DNA of 64,000 nt from Engraulis encrasicolus (Eukaryota; Chordata; Actinopteri; Clupeiformes; Engraulidae): NCBI RefSeq assembly GCF_034702125.1, contig NW_026945676.1, forward strand, positions 501,085 to 565,084, in the 5' to 3' direction. The translations under genes were made by a program, and so were the position numbers. Below the pieces are notes generated by a model, which was not told the origin of the DNA, made no database searches, and worked only from the letters and a program-made list of their open reading frames with translations. Positions 25,525 to 37,269 of this stretch are shown piece after piece; positions within the stretch are counted from its first letter, which is position 1, and each line of letters opens with the position of its first letter.

Positions 25525-26385
25525 TACAGTCAGAGCTGGCTACAGAGCTCAGAGAGTGGTGTCAAGGTGAGTTTCTCGATGAAGACAATGCTCTACTTGC
25601 CCTGGTGCCTAAAGGCTATGAAGTTGAAGACATAGAGAAGATTCTTGCAACTGTGAAAGCCTGGGGATGTGTGCGAGTGAGAGGAAGAAGATTTAATACC
25701 AAACTTGACAGATAGAGTGTGCTATGTGAAACAAAAGAGAAAATTGATCCCACTAAGGTTCCATCTGAAGTGAAAAGCCTGACAGCGGTTAGCGTCCTGA
25801 TCCCGATGAAGCTAACCAGACCACATTGAAAAATCTGCTTGATGCTTCAGCGTCCAATAGCTCTGCTGAGTCCATCATTCGGGCAGTTGGGGACGTGTTG
25901 TCGAAAATTCGGGCACACTACCTACACCCGTTGGAGAAGAGGCATTGGAACACTGGCTCGAGCAGGCACATTTAATGGTGGAAGAAAGCGACTGCTCAAG
26001 TAAAGAAAAGCGAAGACGCATTATGGAGTGTCTTAGAGGACCTGCCCTTGCAGTAGTGAAAGCAGTGCGAACAGCTGAGGCTGACGTCACGCCTGCTGAG
26101 TGCTTGGATGCAATTGAGAGTGCATTCGGTACAGCTGAGTCAGGTGAAGACCTCTATTTCGAGTTCTGATTGTTGCAACAAGGAAAAGACGAGAAGCTGT
26201 CTGACTTCTTGAGGCGACTAGAGCAGTCCCTTACCAAAGTAGTCTCTATAGGCGGTATTCCCCCAAGCCGTGTGGACCTTGCCCGAGTAGAGCAGCTGCT
26301 ACGAGGGGCCATACATTCGGACTTGATGCTGATCCAGCTTAAGATAAGGGAGAGAAAGCTAAAACCACCAAAGTTCTTACATTGA
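25525..26385 (+). pseudogene. PNMA-like gag remnant of the LTR element
   Basis: In one frame from about 25533 the DNA reads ELATELREWCQGEFLDEDNA, then LLALVPKGYEVEDIEKILATV and VRVRGRRFNTKLDR, followed by an in-frame stop. A second piece (25945-26168) reads LEHWLEQAHLMVEESD...RRRIMECLRGPALAVVKAV and stops. A third (26170-26385) reads KLSDFLRRLEQSL...LLRGAIHSDLML. This order matches the N-terminal and capsid-like parts of gag in PNMA/ZCCHC-type Ty3 elements. The stops and frame changes make it a pseudogene. Protease, RT and integrase are absent. A domesticated host PNMA gene is unlikely given the LTR directly upstream. Confidence 0.7.
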
Positions 26386-26387
26386 TC

Positions 26388-26509
26388 TTTCATCATGTTG
26401 TTCATATTAATGAGTCATCATGCTGTTCATATTGATGAGTACTCATGTCAGTATTGATGATCAGCTGTATTTTTGATTATTACAAAGGCAATTAATAATA
26501 CTGGCAGCT

Positions 26510-26590
<81 letters not shown>

Positions 26591-26656
26591 TGCGCGTGCG
26601 CATGCTTGTGCATGTTTGTGGGTGTGTCCTTTTGTGTGTGTGTGTTTCTTTGTTTC

Positions 26657-26723
<67 letters not shown>
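26388..26723. repeat. Shared intron segment plus (GT)n arrays before exon E
   Basis: Bases 26388-26512 (ATCATGTTGTTCATATTAAT and on) match 40828-41000 of block 2, confirming intron homology. GT arrays follow at 26516-26588 and 26657-26723, ending 27 bases before the exon E acceptor. Confidence 0.9.
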
Positions 26724-26725
<2 letters not shown>

Positions 26726-26750
26726 ATGCTATGATGTTTTTCCCTCTAAG

Positions 26751-26936
26751 GTTGCGGTGCAGGAAGACTGAGGATCCGTGCAGGAGATTGAGGGACAGGA
26801 AGCTCAGCTGTAATGAAGAGGTGACGATGGAGATTAAATTGGGTGAAGTTAATCTCCATGTGAAGACCATCGTGCTCAACACCACTGAGATGCTGCTACG
26901 CTTCCTGAAAAGCACACAGACTGTGAAGCTTGTGAA
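26751..26936 (+). CDS. NLR gene exon E, block 1 (186 nt)
   Basis: Acceptor CCCTCTAAG (ending 26750), donor GTAGGA (26937), phase 2, 62 codons. The product starts [20 protein letters not shown] and ends [15 protein letters not shown] over the junction. The TAG seen when reading through lies inside the donor. The donor GTAGGA is the same as in exon B. The C-terminal half resembles exon 13789 and the N-terminal half exon 41520. The next exon in phase is A' at 34211, beyond the LINE. Confidence 0.75.
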
Positions 26937-26952
26937 GTAGGAAAACACTTTG

Positions 26953-27150
<198 letters not shown>

Positions 27151-27209
27151 ACAAAGCTTTATTAGCATGAATGATGCAATCATTGTTGCTAAAGCTGATA
27201 CAGAAGAAA

Positions 27210-27271
<62 letters not shown>

Positions 27272-27508
27272 GTATTTTTTTTTAAAGGAAAAGGAATGAA
27301 AAACAATAACAAATGTCTGTCATTAAACTAATGCAAATATTAAAATGAAACAAGTAAAATAATTGTGTTAAATTAAACATAAATGAAATTATTCTTAAGG
27401 AAACTAACCATGTAGGCCATGTATATAATCTATATTTTTTATTTCGGTACTCATACATAAATACATAGGCCTACATGCTTATACGTGCACATACATACAA
27501 AATATTGT

Positions 27509-30500
27509 TCAAACATCTCTTAACTGGTGGCATGTCATTAAGTAATCTGCTGCTAAACAGCAATAGTTGATGTCTTCTCCCAATAATATAAATATCATTT
27601 CCTTTATTGACAGGTTGTCAAAATTGGGTATTTTTGTTCTCAGCATATTAAAGAATACCTGTCTTGTGGCAGTGTATTTGGAACAGTGAATTAAGAAGTG
27701 TTCTTCATTTTCGATCATGTTTATACAATATACACAGGTTCTCCTTTCTCTCGGTAGCCACGTTTTGTGGTGTCTTCCCTTTTCAATGTTCAAATTGTGG
27801 TCACTTATTCTATATTTCGTCATGAGTCTTCTTTTTTTTCTTTCTCTAACTTGTAGTAAGTATGGCGTTAGACAGTATGGTCTCTCTAAAGCCCTGTATA
27901 TGTCTAGTTTCTGATTATTTTTTATTTCATTCTCCCAAAATTCCAGATACTGATTTTTGTTTGTTTTGTCTATATCTATAAGTAAAGATTTTGTAATATG
28001 GCTTAAGTGTGTTATCTTGTTCTTATATGCTATTTTAAAGAGGATGTCATTTTCTGTGGCCAACTTGTGATGAAAGGCCTTTAGATGATATGATGTAGAG
28101 TTGCTATGAGCTAGGTGTAGCCAGAATTTAGATGCTCTTTTATTGACTTCAATAGAAAGCGGAAACCTCCCCAGTTCTGCTCGGCATGCCATGTTAGATG
28201 ATGTTCTGTGTACCCCTAATATGTCTTTGCAGAACTGAATATGAAATAGTTCTGTTGGGCCTTTGTCCCATTGTCTATGGTCTATACTGAGTTGAGCCCC
28301 CCAGATCTCACTACCATAGAGTGCAATCGGTTTGATGACAGTGTCAAATAGTTTAAGCCAAATTTTAATTGGTGGGTCAAATTTATATAGCTTTTTCTTT
28401 ATTGCATAATATGCTCTTTGAGCCTTTTCGGCTAGCTGTTTTGGTGCTTGATCAAATTTTCCTGTTTTTGAAATAGAAAGTCCTAAATAATTGTAATTTG
28501 CTACTTGCTCTATGATAGTTTGTCCAATTCTAAAATCTGTTTCTTTCGTGGCTGCTGAGTACTTTTGGAATGTCATCACTTTTGTTTTTTCAGTATTAAT
28601 AGATAGTGCCCATTTTTTACAATAAGAATTCAATTGGTCAAGATTTGTTTGTAGTCCCTCTCTTGTTGGTGATAATATCACTAAGTCGTCTGCAAAGAGG
28701 AGGCATTTAATAATTGTGTCTTGCAACTTAATCCCTGGGCATGTTGACTGGTCAATGGTGTTTGCCAGGTCATTAATAAAGATGTTATAAAGTATAGGGC
28801 TTAAGCTGCTGCCTTGCCTGACGCCTCTACCTTGTTTAAAGAATTCTGTTCTTTTATCTTTGATTTTTACACAGCATTGATTGTGTTGGTACATATCTTT
28901 TATTAAGGTGTAAACATTCCCTGTTATGCCACTCTCTATGATTTTTAGTTGCATACCTGTATGTGAGATGGTGTCAAACGCTTTTTTGAAGTCAACAAAA
29001 CATGCATATATCCTTCCCTTTGTTTTTTGAACATGATGTTCTAGCAGTGTATTGAGTGTGTAGATATGATCAGTTGTCCGGAATTTTGGGAGGAAGCCTA
29101 TCTGGCTTTTGTTCAGGGTATTGTTTTTTTCTAATAAGGTGAGAATTCTAGATTTTAAGATGTTGCACAATATGTTTCCCAGGATGCTTGCAACACATAT
29201 TCCCCTATAATTTTCAGGATTCATTTGATCTCCTTTCTTAAATACTGGGGTTATAAAACCTTTATTCCACATTGTGGGGAAGCAACCAGACCTTATAACT
29301 AGATTGTATAATTTGAGTATGGCTTTTCGTGCAAGTGGGGTGCTATTTTTAAACATTTCTGGTGAGACATAGTCAATTCCAACTGCTTTTCCGTTTTTCA
29401 GGGCATTCATTTGTTTGCTGAGTTCATGTAGTAAGATGGGGTGGTCTAGTTCACATTGGTAAGACACTAGTTTTTCTTTTTCTTGTAATTGTTTAAGAAT
29501 CTTTAATTGTTCTTTGTTTATTGGGTCGTCTTTGGATGTGTAAAGCTCTTCAAAATATTGTTTCCATATTTTCCCATTTGTTAGTGGTAGTGGGTTATTT
29601 TTCTTGGAGTTGTCCAATTTGTGCCATAAGTTCCAAAAGGAGTTATTATCAATAGCATCTTCAATCTGATCTAGTTTGGATGACATGAACTCAGTTTTCT
29701 TTAATCGGAGGAGTTTTTTGTAATGTTTCAGAGCAGTGATGTATTCCAAGCGAATATCTTCATTTGCAGGATCTCTATGTTTCCTATTTGATAGTCCTCT
29801 TAGAATATGTTTTGCTCTGAAACATTCACTGTCAAACCAATCCTCCTTTGTATGTTTTATCTTTCTACATGTATGTGCTTGCCTCTCTTCCATAACACCT
29901 GACAATCTTGCTATCTGGAGGAATATACCTGTTACTTCATCAACCGCTAAATTAATGGATTGACGATCCGTGGTGTGGGAAGTGAATAAGAAATTATAAA
30001 AAAGGTTTTCTATAAAAATGGTTTTTGAACACTCAGCATATCGCAGTGGGCTATCTGTGTTCCACCTATATTTGTATTGGAGTGGTATAAGTCTTGTGTT
30101 GTCAGGTTTTATAGGCTTTTTTTCTATGTCCAGTAGAATTTTAATTTGACAGTGATCAGAAAGTGCCAACTGTGGCATGACCATGAATGCCTTGATTTTA
30201 TTGTGAGGCAGATCTGTTATTGCGTAATCAATAACACTGTTACCAAGGTGAGAACAGTATGTGTGTCTTCCTAAAAAATCACCAGATGTTCTGCCATTGA
30301 CAATATAGACTCCAGGGTTTTTGCACATTTGCAGTAATTTCTTTCCACTTTTGTTGGTTATTGTATCAAAGCTTTCTCTTTTTCTAAGTGTTTCTGTGTG
30401 AATAGCACTTAGTTCAGATATGTGATCGTCACCAGCTGTAGATATAAAATCTTTATCCCTTCTGGTTCTTGCATTGAAGTCACCACAAATCAGGGTATAG

Positions 30501-30943
30501 CCCTTTGTTTGAAAATGTAGTATTTCATTTTGAAGTTTTTCAAATGCATTTTCTTCACAATATGGTGAATTTGGTGGTGGTATGTATATGGCACATAAAA
30601 ACAGGGGTTGATTATAGGTTGTGTTGTCACTTATCTTTAGCCATATATGGTATTTTCCTTTTTTGATTAATTGAATCTGCTGGGTCAAGTTCTCCTTATA
30701 CCATATTATGATGCCCCCAGAGAGCCGGCCATTTTTTGCCTTGGGCTGCTTTAGAGGTGGGATGGCCAGTGTATTGTAATTACATGGGCAGTTAGAAGCA
30801 TTGTTCTTGTCTGACCATGTTTCTGTTAAAATAACTATATCTATATTTTTAATTGATGACATGAAATAAGGATCTGTTGTTTTTAAACCAAAAGTAGATG
30901 AATGTAAGCCTTGAATATTCCAGGCAAGTATGCTTAAAGACAT
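27509..30943 (-). CDS. LINE ORF2: endonuclease-reverse transcriptase, intact (1144 aa)
   Basis: One uninterrupted frame. The N-terminal apurinic-type endonuclease shows LAWNIQG (6-12), LTETW (39-43), GDFNAR (154-159), VIDY (237-240) and LSDH (261-264), which supply the usual metal and catalytic positions. The reverse transcriptase occupies about residues 480-760, with PVFKKGD...NYRGI, FVDFKKAFD, GVRQGSSLSPILYNIFINDL and the catalytic FADDLVILS near 750. A C-terminal zinc knuckle CVYC...EEHFLIHC lies near 1067. The protein would nick target DNA and prime cDNA synthesis from its own transcript. All catalytic motifs are present, so the copy may be recent or active. A related, truncated copy lies at 42411-43560. 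Confidence 0.95.
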   Translation of the reverse strand: MSLSILAWNIQGLHSSTFGLKTTDPYFMSSIKNIDIVILTETWSDKNNASNCPCNYNTLAIPPLKQPKAKNGRLSGGIIIWYKENLTQQIQLIKKGKYHIWLKISDNTTYNQPLFLCAIYIPPPNSPYCEENAFEKLQNEILHFQTKGYTLICGDFNARTRRDKDFISTAGDDHISELSAIHTETLRKRESFDTITNKSGKKLLQMCKNPGVYIVNGRTSGDFLGRHTYCSHLGNSVIDYAITDLPHNKIKAFMVMPQLALSDHCQIKILLDIEKKPIKPDNTRLIPLQYKYRWNTDSPLRYAECSKTIFIENLFYNFLFTSHTTDRQSINLAVDEVTGIFLQIARLSGVMEERQAHTCRKIKHTKEDWFDSECFRAKHILRGLSNRKHRDPANEDIRLEYITALKHYKKLLRLKKTEFMSSKLDQIEDAIDNNSFWNLWHKLDNSKKNNPLPLTNGKIWKQYFEELYTSKDDPINKEQLKILKQLQEKEKLVSYQCELDHPILLHELSKQMNALKNGKAVGIDYVSPEMFKNSTPLARKAILKLYNLVIRSGCFPTMWNKGFITPVFKKGDQMNPENYRGICVASILGNILCNILKSRILTLLEKNNTLNKSQIGFLPKFRTTDHIYTLNTLLEHHVQKTKGRIYACFVDFKKAFDTISHTGMQLKIIESGITGNVYTLIKDMYQHNQCCVKIKDKRTEFFKQGRGVRQGSSLSPILYNIFINDLANTIDQSTCPGIKLQDTIIKCLLFADDLVILSPTREGLQTNLDQLNSYCKKWALSINTEKTKVMTFQKYSAATKETDFRIGQTIIEQVANYNYLGLSISKTGKFDQAPKQLAEKAQRAYYAIKKKLYKFDPPIKIWLKLFDTVIKPIALYGSEIWGAQLSIDHRQWDKGPTELFHIQFCKDILGVHRTSSNMACRAELGRFPLSIEVNKRASKFWLHLAHSNSTSYHLKAFHHKLATENDILFKIAYKNKITHLSHITKSLLIDIDKTNKNQYLEFWENEIKNNQKLDIYRALERPYCLTPYLLQVRERKKRRLMTKYRISDHNLNIEKGRHHKTWLPRERRTCVYCINMIENEEHFLIHCSKYTATRQVFFNMLRTKIPNFDNLSIKEMIFILLGEDINYCCLAADYLMTCHQLRDV

Positions 30944-31236
30944 GTTAATATGTTGAATTGGATGTTCGTACAGTGGAACTTAACTTAAACTTAAATATAC
31001 TCAACTTGACTAAATCAAGTAACACATCTAATGTTATTTAAACATTCTTTAACTTAACTAAATCAAGTAACATATCTAATGTTTCACTATAATAAATGCT
31101 TTGCTATACTTGAACTTCACTTAAAATATTTAAAAAATAATAAGAAGAAGAAAAAAGAAAAGAGTGAAATTAAAAGTTAAAATAAAATGAAGGTAGCATA
31201 AAATGAGTATACATGTGTACATACTGTTGTGGTTGA

Positions 31237-31560
31237 TTAGATGAGTAGCTTTGAACAGATCAGTGCCAGCATGTCTCTAATTTGGTTACTCGTGTCTTCT
31301 GTCTGTGATGGATTTGCAACTGTAGCTGAGTAAGTGCACTGAGTGTCTTTAGGTGCACTGGTTGCAATGATGTTCATTCTCTGTGTCCCAAACACAGAAT
31401 CATGGCTTTGAGTGTTCATTGTTCTGTTTTTTTTGCTCTGATCTTCCTCAATAGGTATCTGGAACATTTTTGGATTTTCACTTTCAATACGGTCCAATGC
31501 TATATCCTTCATTGCTTTTGCCATTATTCTAATGCCATTTTTATCTACTGTAGGTGGATA
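31237..31560 (-). pseudogene. LINE ORF1 C-terminal tail, out of frame
   Basis: Continues ORF1 after a one-base frame change at about 31555. The alternate frame reads VDKNGIRIMAKAMKDIALDR, the expected final helix after the esterase DHIHL motif, and continues to a stop at 31237. In an intact element it would belong to the same polypeptide. Only this single lesion separates it from the 577-codon frame upstream. Confidence 0.7.
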
Positions 31561-33278
31561 TGATCAAACATGTGCTCAAGACGGATGTTTGGATACTCCA
31601 CCAGGTTTAGCTGTGGAGTGGTCGAGCAAAGAAGTTGGAGGCCTTTGTTAATTTCCTGGATTTGCTGTGGAGGTTTATCTAGTCTGGGTAGCAGGGATGA
31701 GATTAGAATTTTGGCTGTTGGTACTGTAGTCGTTGCTTTCAGTGCTACCTCCCTCATGGCTTTCCCCACGTCAGTCCATCCTGATGTTAGATCGTTTGTG
31801 CCTGTGTGAATGATAATGTGTGTGGCATCTTTGAGTCTTTCATCGTCCAGTATTTTGAGAGCAGAAGATGTAGTTGGACACCACAGTTTCAGTGTTCTGT
31901 GTTTTGGGAACAGGCGTTTCATGTTGATGTACTTTCCATTCGAGTCACTCAGAAGTATGATTTCAGGATTTGAGTTTTCATGGAAACGATTTCTCTTCTT
32001 TGGACTTCGCTGTGTGTTCCTGTGTTGGTCCATTTCTGAAGGCAGTTCATCAGTGTGAGGTGTTGGTGACACGTTGTTACTGAGTGACTTATGGCTGTCT
32101 TTTTTCACTGTAACATGCTCTGTGCTGTATGAAGTGTCCGGATTGTAGTGGGTTGGTGTTGGTCTAGTAGGATGTCTTTTCAGCTCTTCTTTCAACATGG
32201 CGATATCCCTCTTGAATGTTTCAACCTCTGTCAGATGTTCATTCTTTAGACGACACATCTCAGTCCTTGTGGTCAGGTTGGACTCTTTTAGGTCTTTCAG
32301 GTCCCTCTGGAGCTCCTCTATGTGTTTGAGGTGCTCGTCTCTGAGGCAACGCATCTCAGTCCTCATGGCCAAAGTTGACTGCGTCAGGTCCCTCTGGAGC
32401 TCCTGCAGTTGTCTGAGGTGCTCGTCTCTGAGGCAACGTATCTCAGTCTTCATGGCCAAAGTTGACTGTTCATGGTCCCTCTGGAGCTCCTCCATTTGTT
32501 TAAGGTGCTCGTCACTGAGGCAACGCGTCACGGACTGAGTAGCTGTATTGGTGTCGAATGAGACCCTCTGAAGATCTTGTGCTTGTGTTAGGTGCTGCTC
32601 TCTGAAGCGACGGATTTGTATCTGTAGACTGAGGTTGTTCTCTTCCAGGTCTTTAACAGCACATTTCAGCATTTCAATTTCTTGTTTCTGTATACTGATT
32701 GCAGATTCTAAGACTGTGCCATTCTGGTTTGATTCTCTGAACTCCACAAACTCTCTCTCTAAATGAGAAAGTCCATTCTTGAGAGTTGCAATTTCATTCA
32801 GGGTGGATGCTGGGGGAGTTTTAACTGTATTTTGGGCTTCCGGGGCTTGTTTTCCAGTGGTCTTAATTTTTGTTTCTGTCTTCACTGTATCAGCGAGAAC
32901 ATAAAAACTTTTGCAAAAGCAGGCCAAGCTGTCTTCCGATCCCTGAATCATTACTGTGCCATTGTTGTACACATTGATGGTTAAGTGTCCATTAATTCCA
33001 TCCTCTTGAATTTGTATTTGTCTCCCCTTACTTATTCCACATCTTTTGACATTTTTGTACTGGTTACATAGGAGTGTATGCCAAGATCCGGGGTCTTTTG
33101 TGAAAAAGATTAAGTCACACATCTCCTTAGCCCCCGCTATCATTTTATAATCAGCTGTCAAAGTCTCTGGCATGTCTTTCAGTTTTTGGAGTTTGTAGGC
33201 TTTTTTCTCCTTTTGGCATTTTAAATTGTCTGGATATTGAACTTCAAAGATTTTGGAAAAGGGATGACTTTCCTCCAT
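31545..33278 (-). CDS. LINE ORF1: coiled-coil and SGNH esterase-like protein
   Basis: 577 codons. Residues 1 to about 135 form a globular domain with the pattern TINVYNNGTVMIQG. Residues about 160-390 form a coiled coil with tandem units of roughly 37 residues built on CLRDEHL..LQELQRDL. From about 435 there is an SGNH hydrolase-like domain: LLSDSNG with a candidate nucleophile serine near 442, IIIHTGTNDL near 487, and the terminal DHIHL holding the Asp-His pair. Esterase-type ORF1 proteins are known from CR1/L2-related LINEs, where they act in the ribonucleoprotein; the substrate is not established. The stop directly after DHIHLQ results from a frameshift. Confidence 0.85.
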   Translation of the reverse strand: MEESHPFSKIFEVQYPDNLKCQKEKKAYKLQKLKDMPETLTADYKMIAGAKEMCDLIFFTKDPGSWHTLLCNQYKNVKRCGISKGRQIQIQEDGINGHLTINVYNNGTVMIQGSEDSLACFCKSFYVLADTVKTETKIKTTGKQAPEAQNTVKTPPASTLNEIATLKNGLSHLEREFVEFRESNQNGTVLESAISIQKQEIEMLKCAVKDLEENNLSLQIQIRRFREQHLTQAQDLQRVSFDTNTATQSVTRCLSDEHLKQMEELQRDHEQSTLAMKTEIRCLRDEHLRQLQELQRDLTQSTLAMRTEMRCLRDEHLKHIEELQRDLKDLKESNLTTRTEMCRLKNEHLTEVETFKRDIAMLKEELKRHPTRPTPTHYNPDTSYSTEHVTVKKDSHKSLSNNVSPTPHTDELPSEMDQHRNTQRSPKKRNRFHENSNPEIILLSDSNGKYINMKRLFPKHRTLKLWCPTTSSALKILDDERLKDATHIIIHTGTNDLTSGWTDVGKAMREVALKATTTVPTAKILISSLLPRLDKPPQQIQEINKGLQLLCSTTPQLNLVEYPNIRLEHMFDHIHLQ

Positions 33279-33770
33279 AATGAATTAACATGCAAAAAAT
33301 ATAGGTTCCACTGTTTAAACATCCAAAAAAAAAAAAAATTATAGGTCCATTCTCTCTTGTTGAAAAATGTAAAAAATGAAACAAATTCAATAAAAAATAG
33401 GAATGATGAATATCTGTTTGATATTGCTTGCTATTTGTTTGTTATTTACTGTCTATTCATTTTCAGTTCACTATTCCCATTCAGTTGACAGCACTCTCTT
33501 GAAGAATGCAGTCCAATGCGTTTCTATGGTAACAACAACAGATGCTAGTGGCAGTTGGAGTTGTACTCATGGAAAAAGTCAATTTTCTTGTCGTTCTCTT
33601 TGTTTCTTACTTTTTGTATGATGATATTTCCAGTCCCCTGGTGTTCCAATGTATGTTTCTGCCTTCTTTTCCAGTTAGTTCTTGTTTTTTCCAAGAGAAA
33701 ATCCAAGTTTTTCAGCTGTTTTGCAGGAGCTTGGCAGATTAGTTACTGCATCGGAACTTCGGAACTTCGT

Positions 33771-34117
<347 letters not shown>

Positions 34118-34210
34118 TGCCTCCATGCTCTTCAATACCCACAGACACAGCCAGGTCCCAGATGTTGTTGGTCTCCTCTGCTTCACCTGACTCTCTTCTC
34201 TCTTTGGCAG

Positions 34211-34291
34211 GGTCCGGTTACCTGAGGGGGCTGATGGAGCTGAGAGTCTGTGTTCTGTTCTCCTGGTGATAAGAGAAGAGGAACATCTCAT
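34211..34291 (+). CDS. NLR gene exon A', block 2 (81 nt)
   Basis: Acceptor TTTGGCAG, donor GTATTA, phase 2. It encodes RLPEGADGAESLCSVLLVI and ends in EEEHL. It duplicates exon A (16434) with a handful of changes, and the preceding CAATACCCACAGACACAGCC intron block is also shared. It continues in phase from exon E across the LINE-containing intron. Confidence 0.7.
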
Positions 34292-34312
34292 GTATTACTC
34301 TTTCACCTCCTC

Positions 34313-34441
<129 letters not shown>

Positions 34442-34525
34442 ATCATGCAATAACACATGTACCTAGTGTGTATTTTCTGTGTTTTAATGCATCATGCTAT
34501 ACTCTTTCCCTCCTCTGTCTTTCAG

Positions 34526-34669
34526 GCTCTACATTGGTAACTATGGAGATTCATCCCCAGAGTCGGAAACCTCAGGCTTGGCACTAGCAGTTAAACTCCC
34601 AGAGATCTCTCACATCCTGCTGGAGGAAATCACCTGCAGGTTTCACCAGCTGAGACCTCTGGCAGAAAA
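34526..34669 (+). CDS. NLR gene exon B', block 2 (144 nt)
   Basis: Acceptor CTTTCAG, donor GTAGGA, phase 2, 48 codons. The product contains LYIGNYGDSSPESETSGLAL. It differs from exon B mainly at its first 12 bases, giving LYIGN in place of LVITN, and is otherwise almost identical, including the last 90 bases. The frame is open. Confidence 0.78.
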
Positions 34670-34701
34670 GTAGGAATCTAGTCCATGTCTGTGAAAACAA
34701 T

Positions 34702-35091
<390 letters not shown>

Positions 35092-35180
35092 TTTAACTCT
35101 ATTGCTGGATTTTTCTTTCACCACTCTAGTTTTCTCTTTTCTCTCCTTCATTTTTTTTATCATTCATTCATTTCTCATTA

Positions 35181-35225
35181 TGAGTATGATGAGCATGTGG
35201 ATGATCTGATGGCGTACCTCTCCTG
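35181..35225 (+). pseudogene. Truncated pseudo-exon C', block 2
   Basis: About 45 bases matching the start of exon C' (GAGTATGATGAGCATGTGGA). It has no acceptor and is cut by the following GT array. It is the counterpart of 20639-20699 in block 1. Confidence 0.72.
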
Positions 35226-35370
<145 letters not shown>

Positions 35371-35381
35371 TTAACCTGCAG

Positions 35382-35540
35382 CAGTCCAGAGTATGATGAG
35401 CATGTGGATGGTCTGATGGCGTACGTGTCCTCTCTGCCTGATCTGAAGTGGGTGTGGCTGTGTGCAGGCTGCCTGACTGAGTTCTGGGCAAACAAGATCA
35501 TCTCCCTTATGCAAACCTGCCCCCATTTAGATGAAGTATG
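35382..35540 (+). CDS. NLR gene exon C', block 2 (159 nt)
   Basis: Acceptor TTAACCTGCAG, donor GTAAGT, phase 2, 53 codons. The product includes SPEYDEHVDGLMAYVSSLPD, then AGCLTEFWANKIISLMQTC. It differs from exon C at about 13 positions yet remains open. The intron after it starts with a duplicated ACCATGAGACCATGTCATGG segment. Confidence 0.8.
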
Positions 35541-35718
35541 GTAAGTACCATGAGACCATGTCATGGAAATGTGTTACACAGTAAGTACCATGAGACCATG
35601 TCATGGAAATGTGTTATACAGTAAAGTGTATGCATTACAGTCTGTGTGTTTGTTTGCGTGTGTGTGTGTATTTGTGTGTGTGTGTGTGTGTGTGTGCAAC
35701 ACAACTCCAGTTTTCTCT

Positions 35719-35860
<142 letters not shown>

Positions 35861-36318
35861 CCAGGGGTGGATTTCTCGAATCCGACCAAAATTAGCCTTC
35901 GGACCAAGTAAGTCCGAACGAAGTCCGACACAACAACTAACCAACTGCTATGATTTCTCGAAAGCCTCGAACCAACAGAGTCAGATTTAGGTACGAAGTA
36001 AGTCCGATGAAATTCCAACCAAGTAAGTTCAGACGCACGATGAAGTTGTCGGAAATGCTCGGAGTGCCTCGGCCCAGCTCGGGTGCATTTATCGCAAAGC
36101 AGTGACGCTACCACAGTGCCTGTCAAATGCAGTAGGTTAATTAGCCTACATCCCTATCAAAAGTCCACAAATCTTCGTCAACAAAATCATGTCCCCGAAT
36201 TCACCCCTTCAACTGCAGTTACCAAATGCAACATTAAAATCCACCATGTATTACTTTTACTTAGGTTTTGCATATAATGTTTAATATTGTAGGCTATAGC
36301 CTACCACTAATTTGGAAG

Positions 36319-36410
36319 CACGGTTGGTGGGTGAGTGGTTAGAATGTCGGAATTCCATACACGTTTGCCGTTTCCTTATCGGAGGCGTGAGTTCAATCCC
36401 CGGTGAATAT
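36319..36410 (+). repeat. tRNA-like SINE fragment
   Basis: GGTGAGTGGTTAGAATG resembles a pol III A box, and GAGTTCAATCCCC near 36388 a B box, about 60 bases apart. No functional tRNA fold is expected. It is probably a degraded SINE inside the larger repeat. Confidence 0.4.
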
Positions 36411-37269
36411 AGCCTAGGCTATATAATAACCACCCATCACATCTTTTTTCCAGAACGGCAAGCGAAGTCATTCTCACGCTCATGGGCAACGCAACACTTT
36501 CAACAGGTCATGGCCGGCAGAGTGCAGTTAAATGCTGCTTGAAATGATAACTGAAATTACGCTCGAGAATTAATAAAACATATCAGAATGTTTATTTAAT
36601 GTTCCAGCCTGCACGCGTCTTTACGCGCAACGTAAGCGGGTGGAACTGCCATTATTGCCGTTGTACATAAAGACCCGCAGGAAGGGACCTATGGAAGGGG
36701 CCGTTAATGTCTGTAAACATGTCACATTCAAAGTCCTTCAACGTCGGAAAAGACCTGTTAACACAATCATATCCCCAAAATCCACCCCATTAAATGCAGT
36801 AACCAAATGTCGGTCTACACATCACCATCAATGAAGAGCAATGGGCGGTGAATGGTAAGCGCGAAGGCATTTTCAGTGTGACAAGATTTCGATTCCCTCA
36901 GTAAGATAGGCCTACATTAAGCGTAGGTGCCTATTCCTCTGCGCAACTGTTTATCCAACCTCTGTGTGTGTGCGTAAAGTGGCCGATCCACGTGTGCTGT
37001 TGGGCGCGCTTGTGGAGCTCTGGCATCCGAGAGTCTTTGCCTCGCAGCCACGCGCGCAGTCACATTAAGGCCAAGTAAAATTGCTTTTCACTTGTATTTT
37101 CCAAAAACACAAAACGATGGCCCAATTCACACAGATAGAGAAAGAAGGACACGATGCGCTGTGCACTTCGTGCGCCATGGGCCATGGCGCTATTTGGAGT
37201 GTGCTCACTGCTGAAACAACATTTGCTTTAACAGTAGCCTATTGGCCGGCTGCTTGTGACAGACTTGTA

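Noticed and set aside
26938..26940. TAG taken as the end of the NLR gene after exon E
   Set aside because: It overlaps a GTAGGA donor identical to that of exons B and B', in the same phase, and block 2 supplies the next exon.
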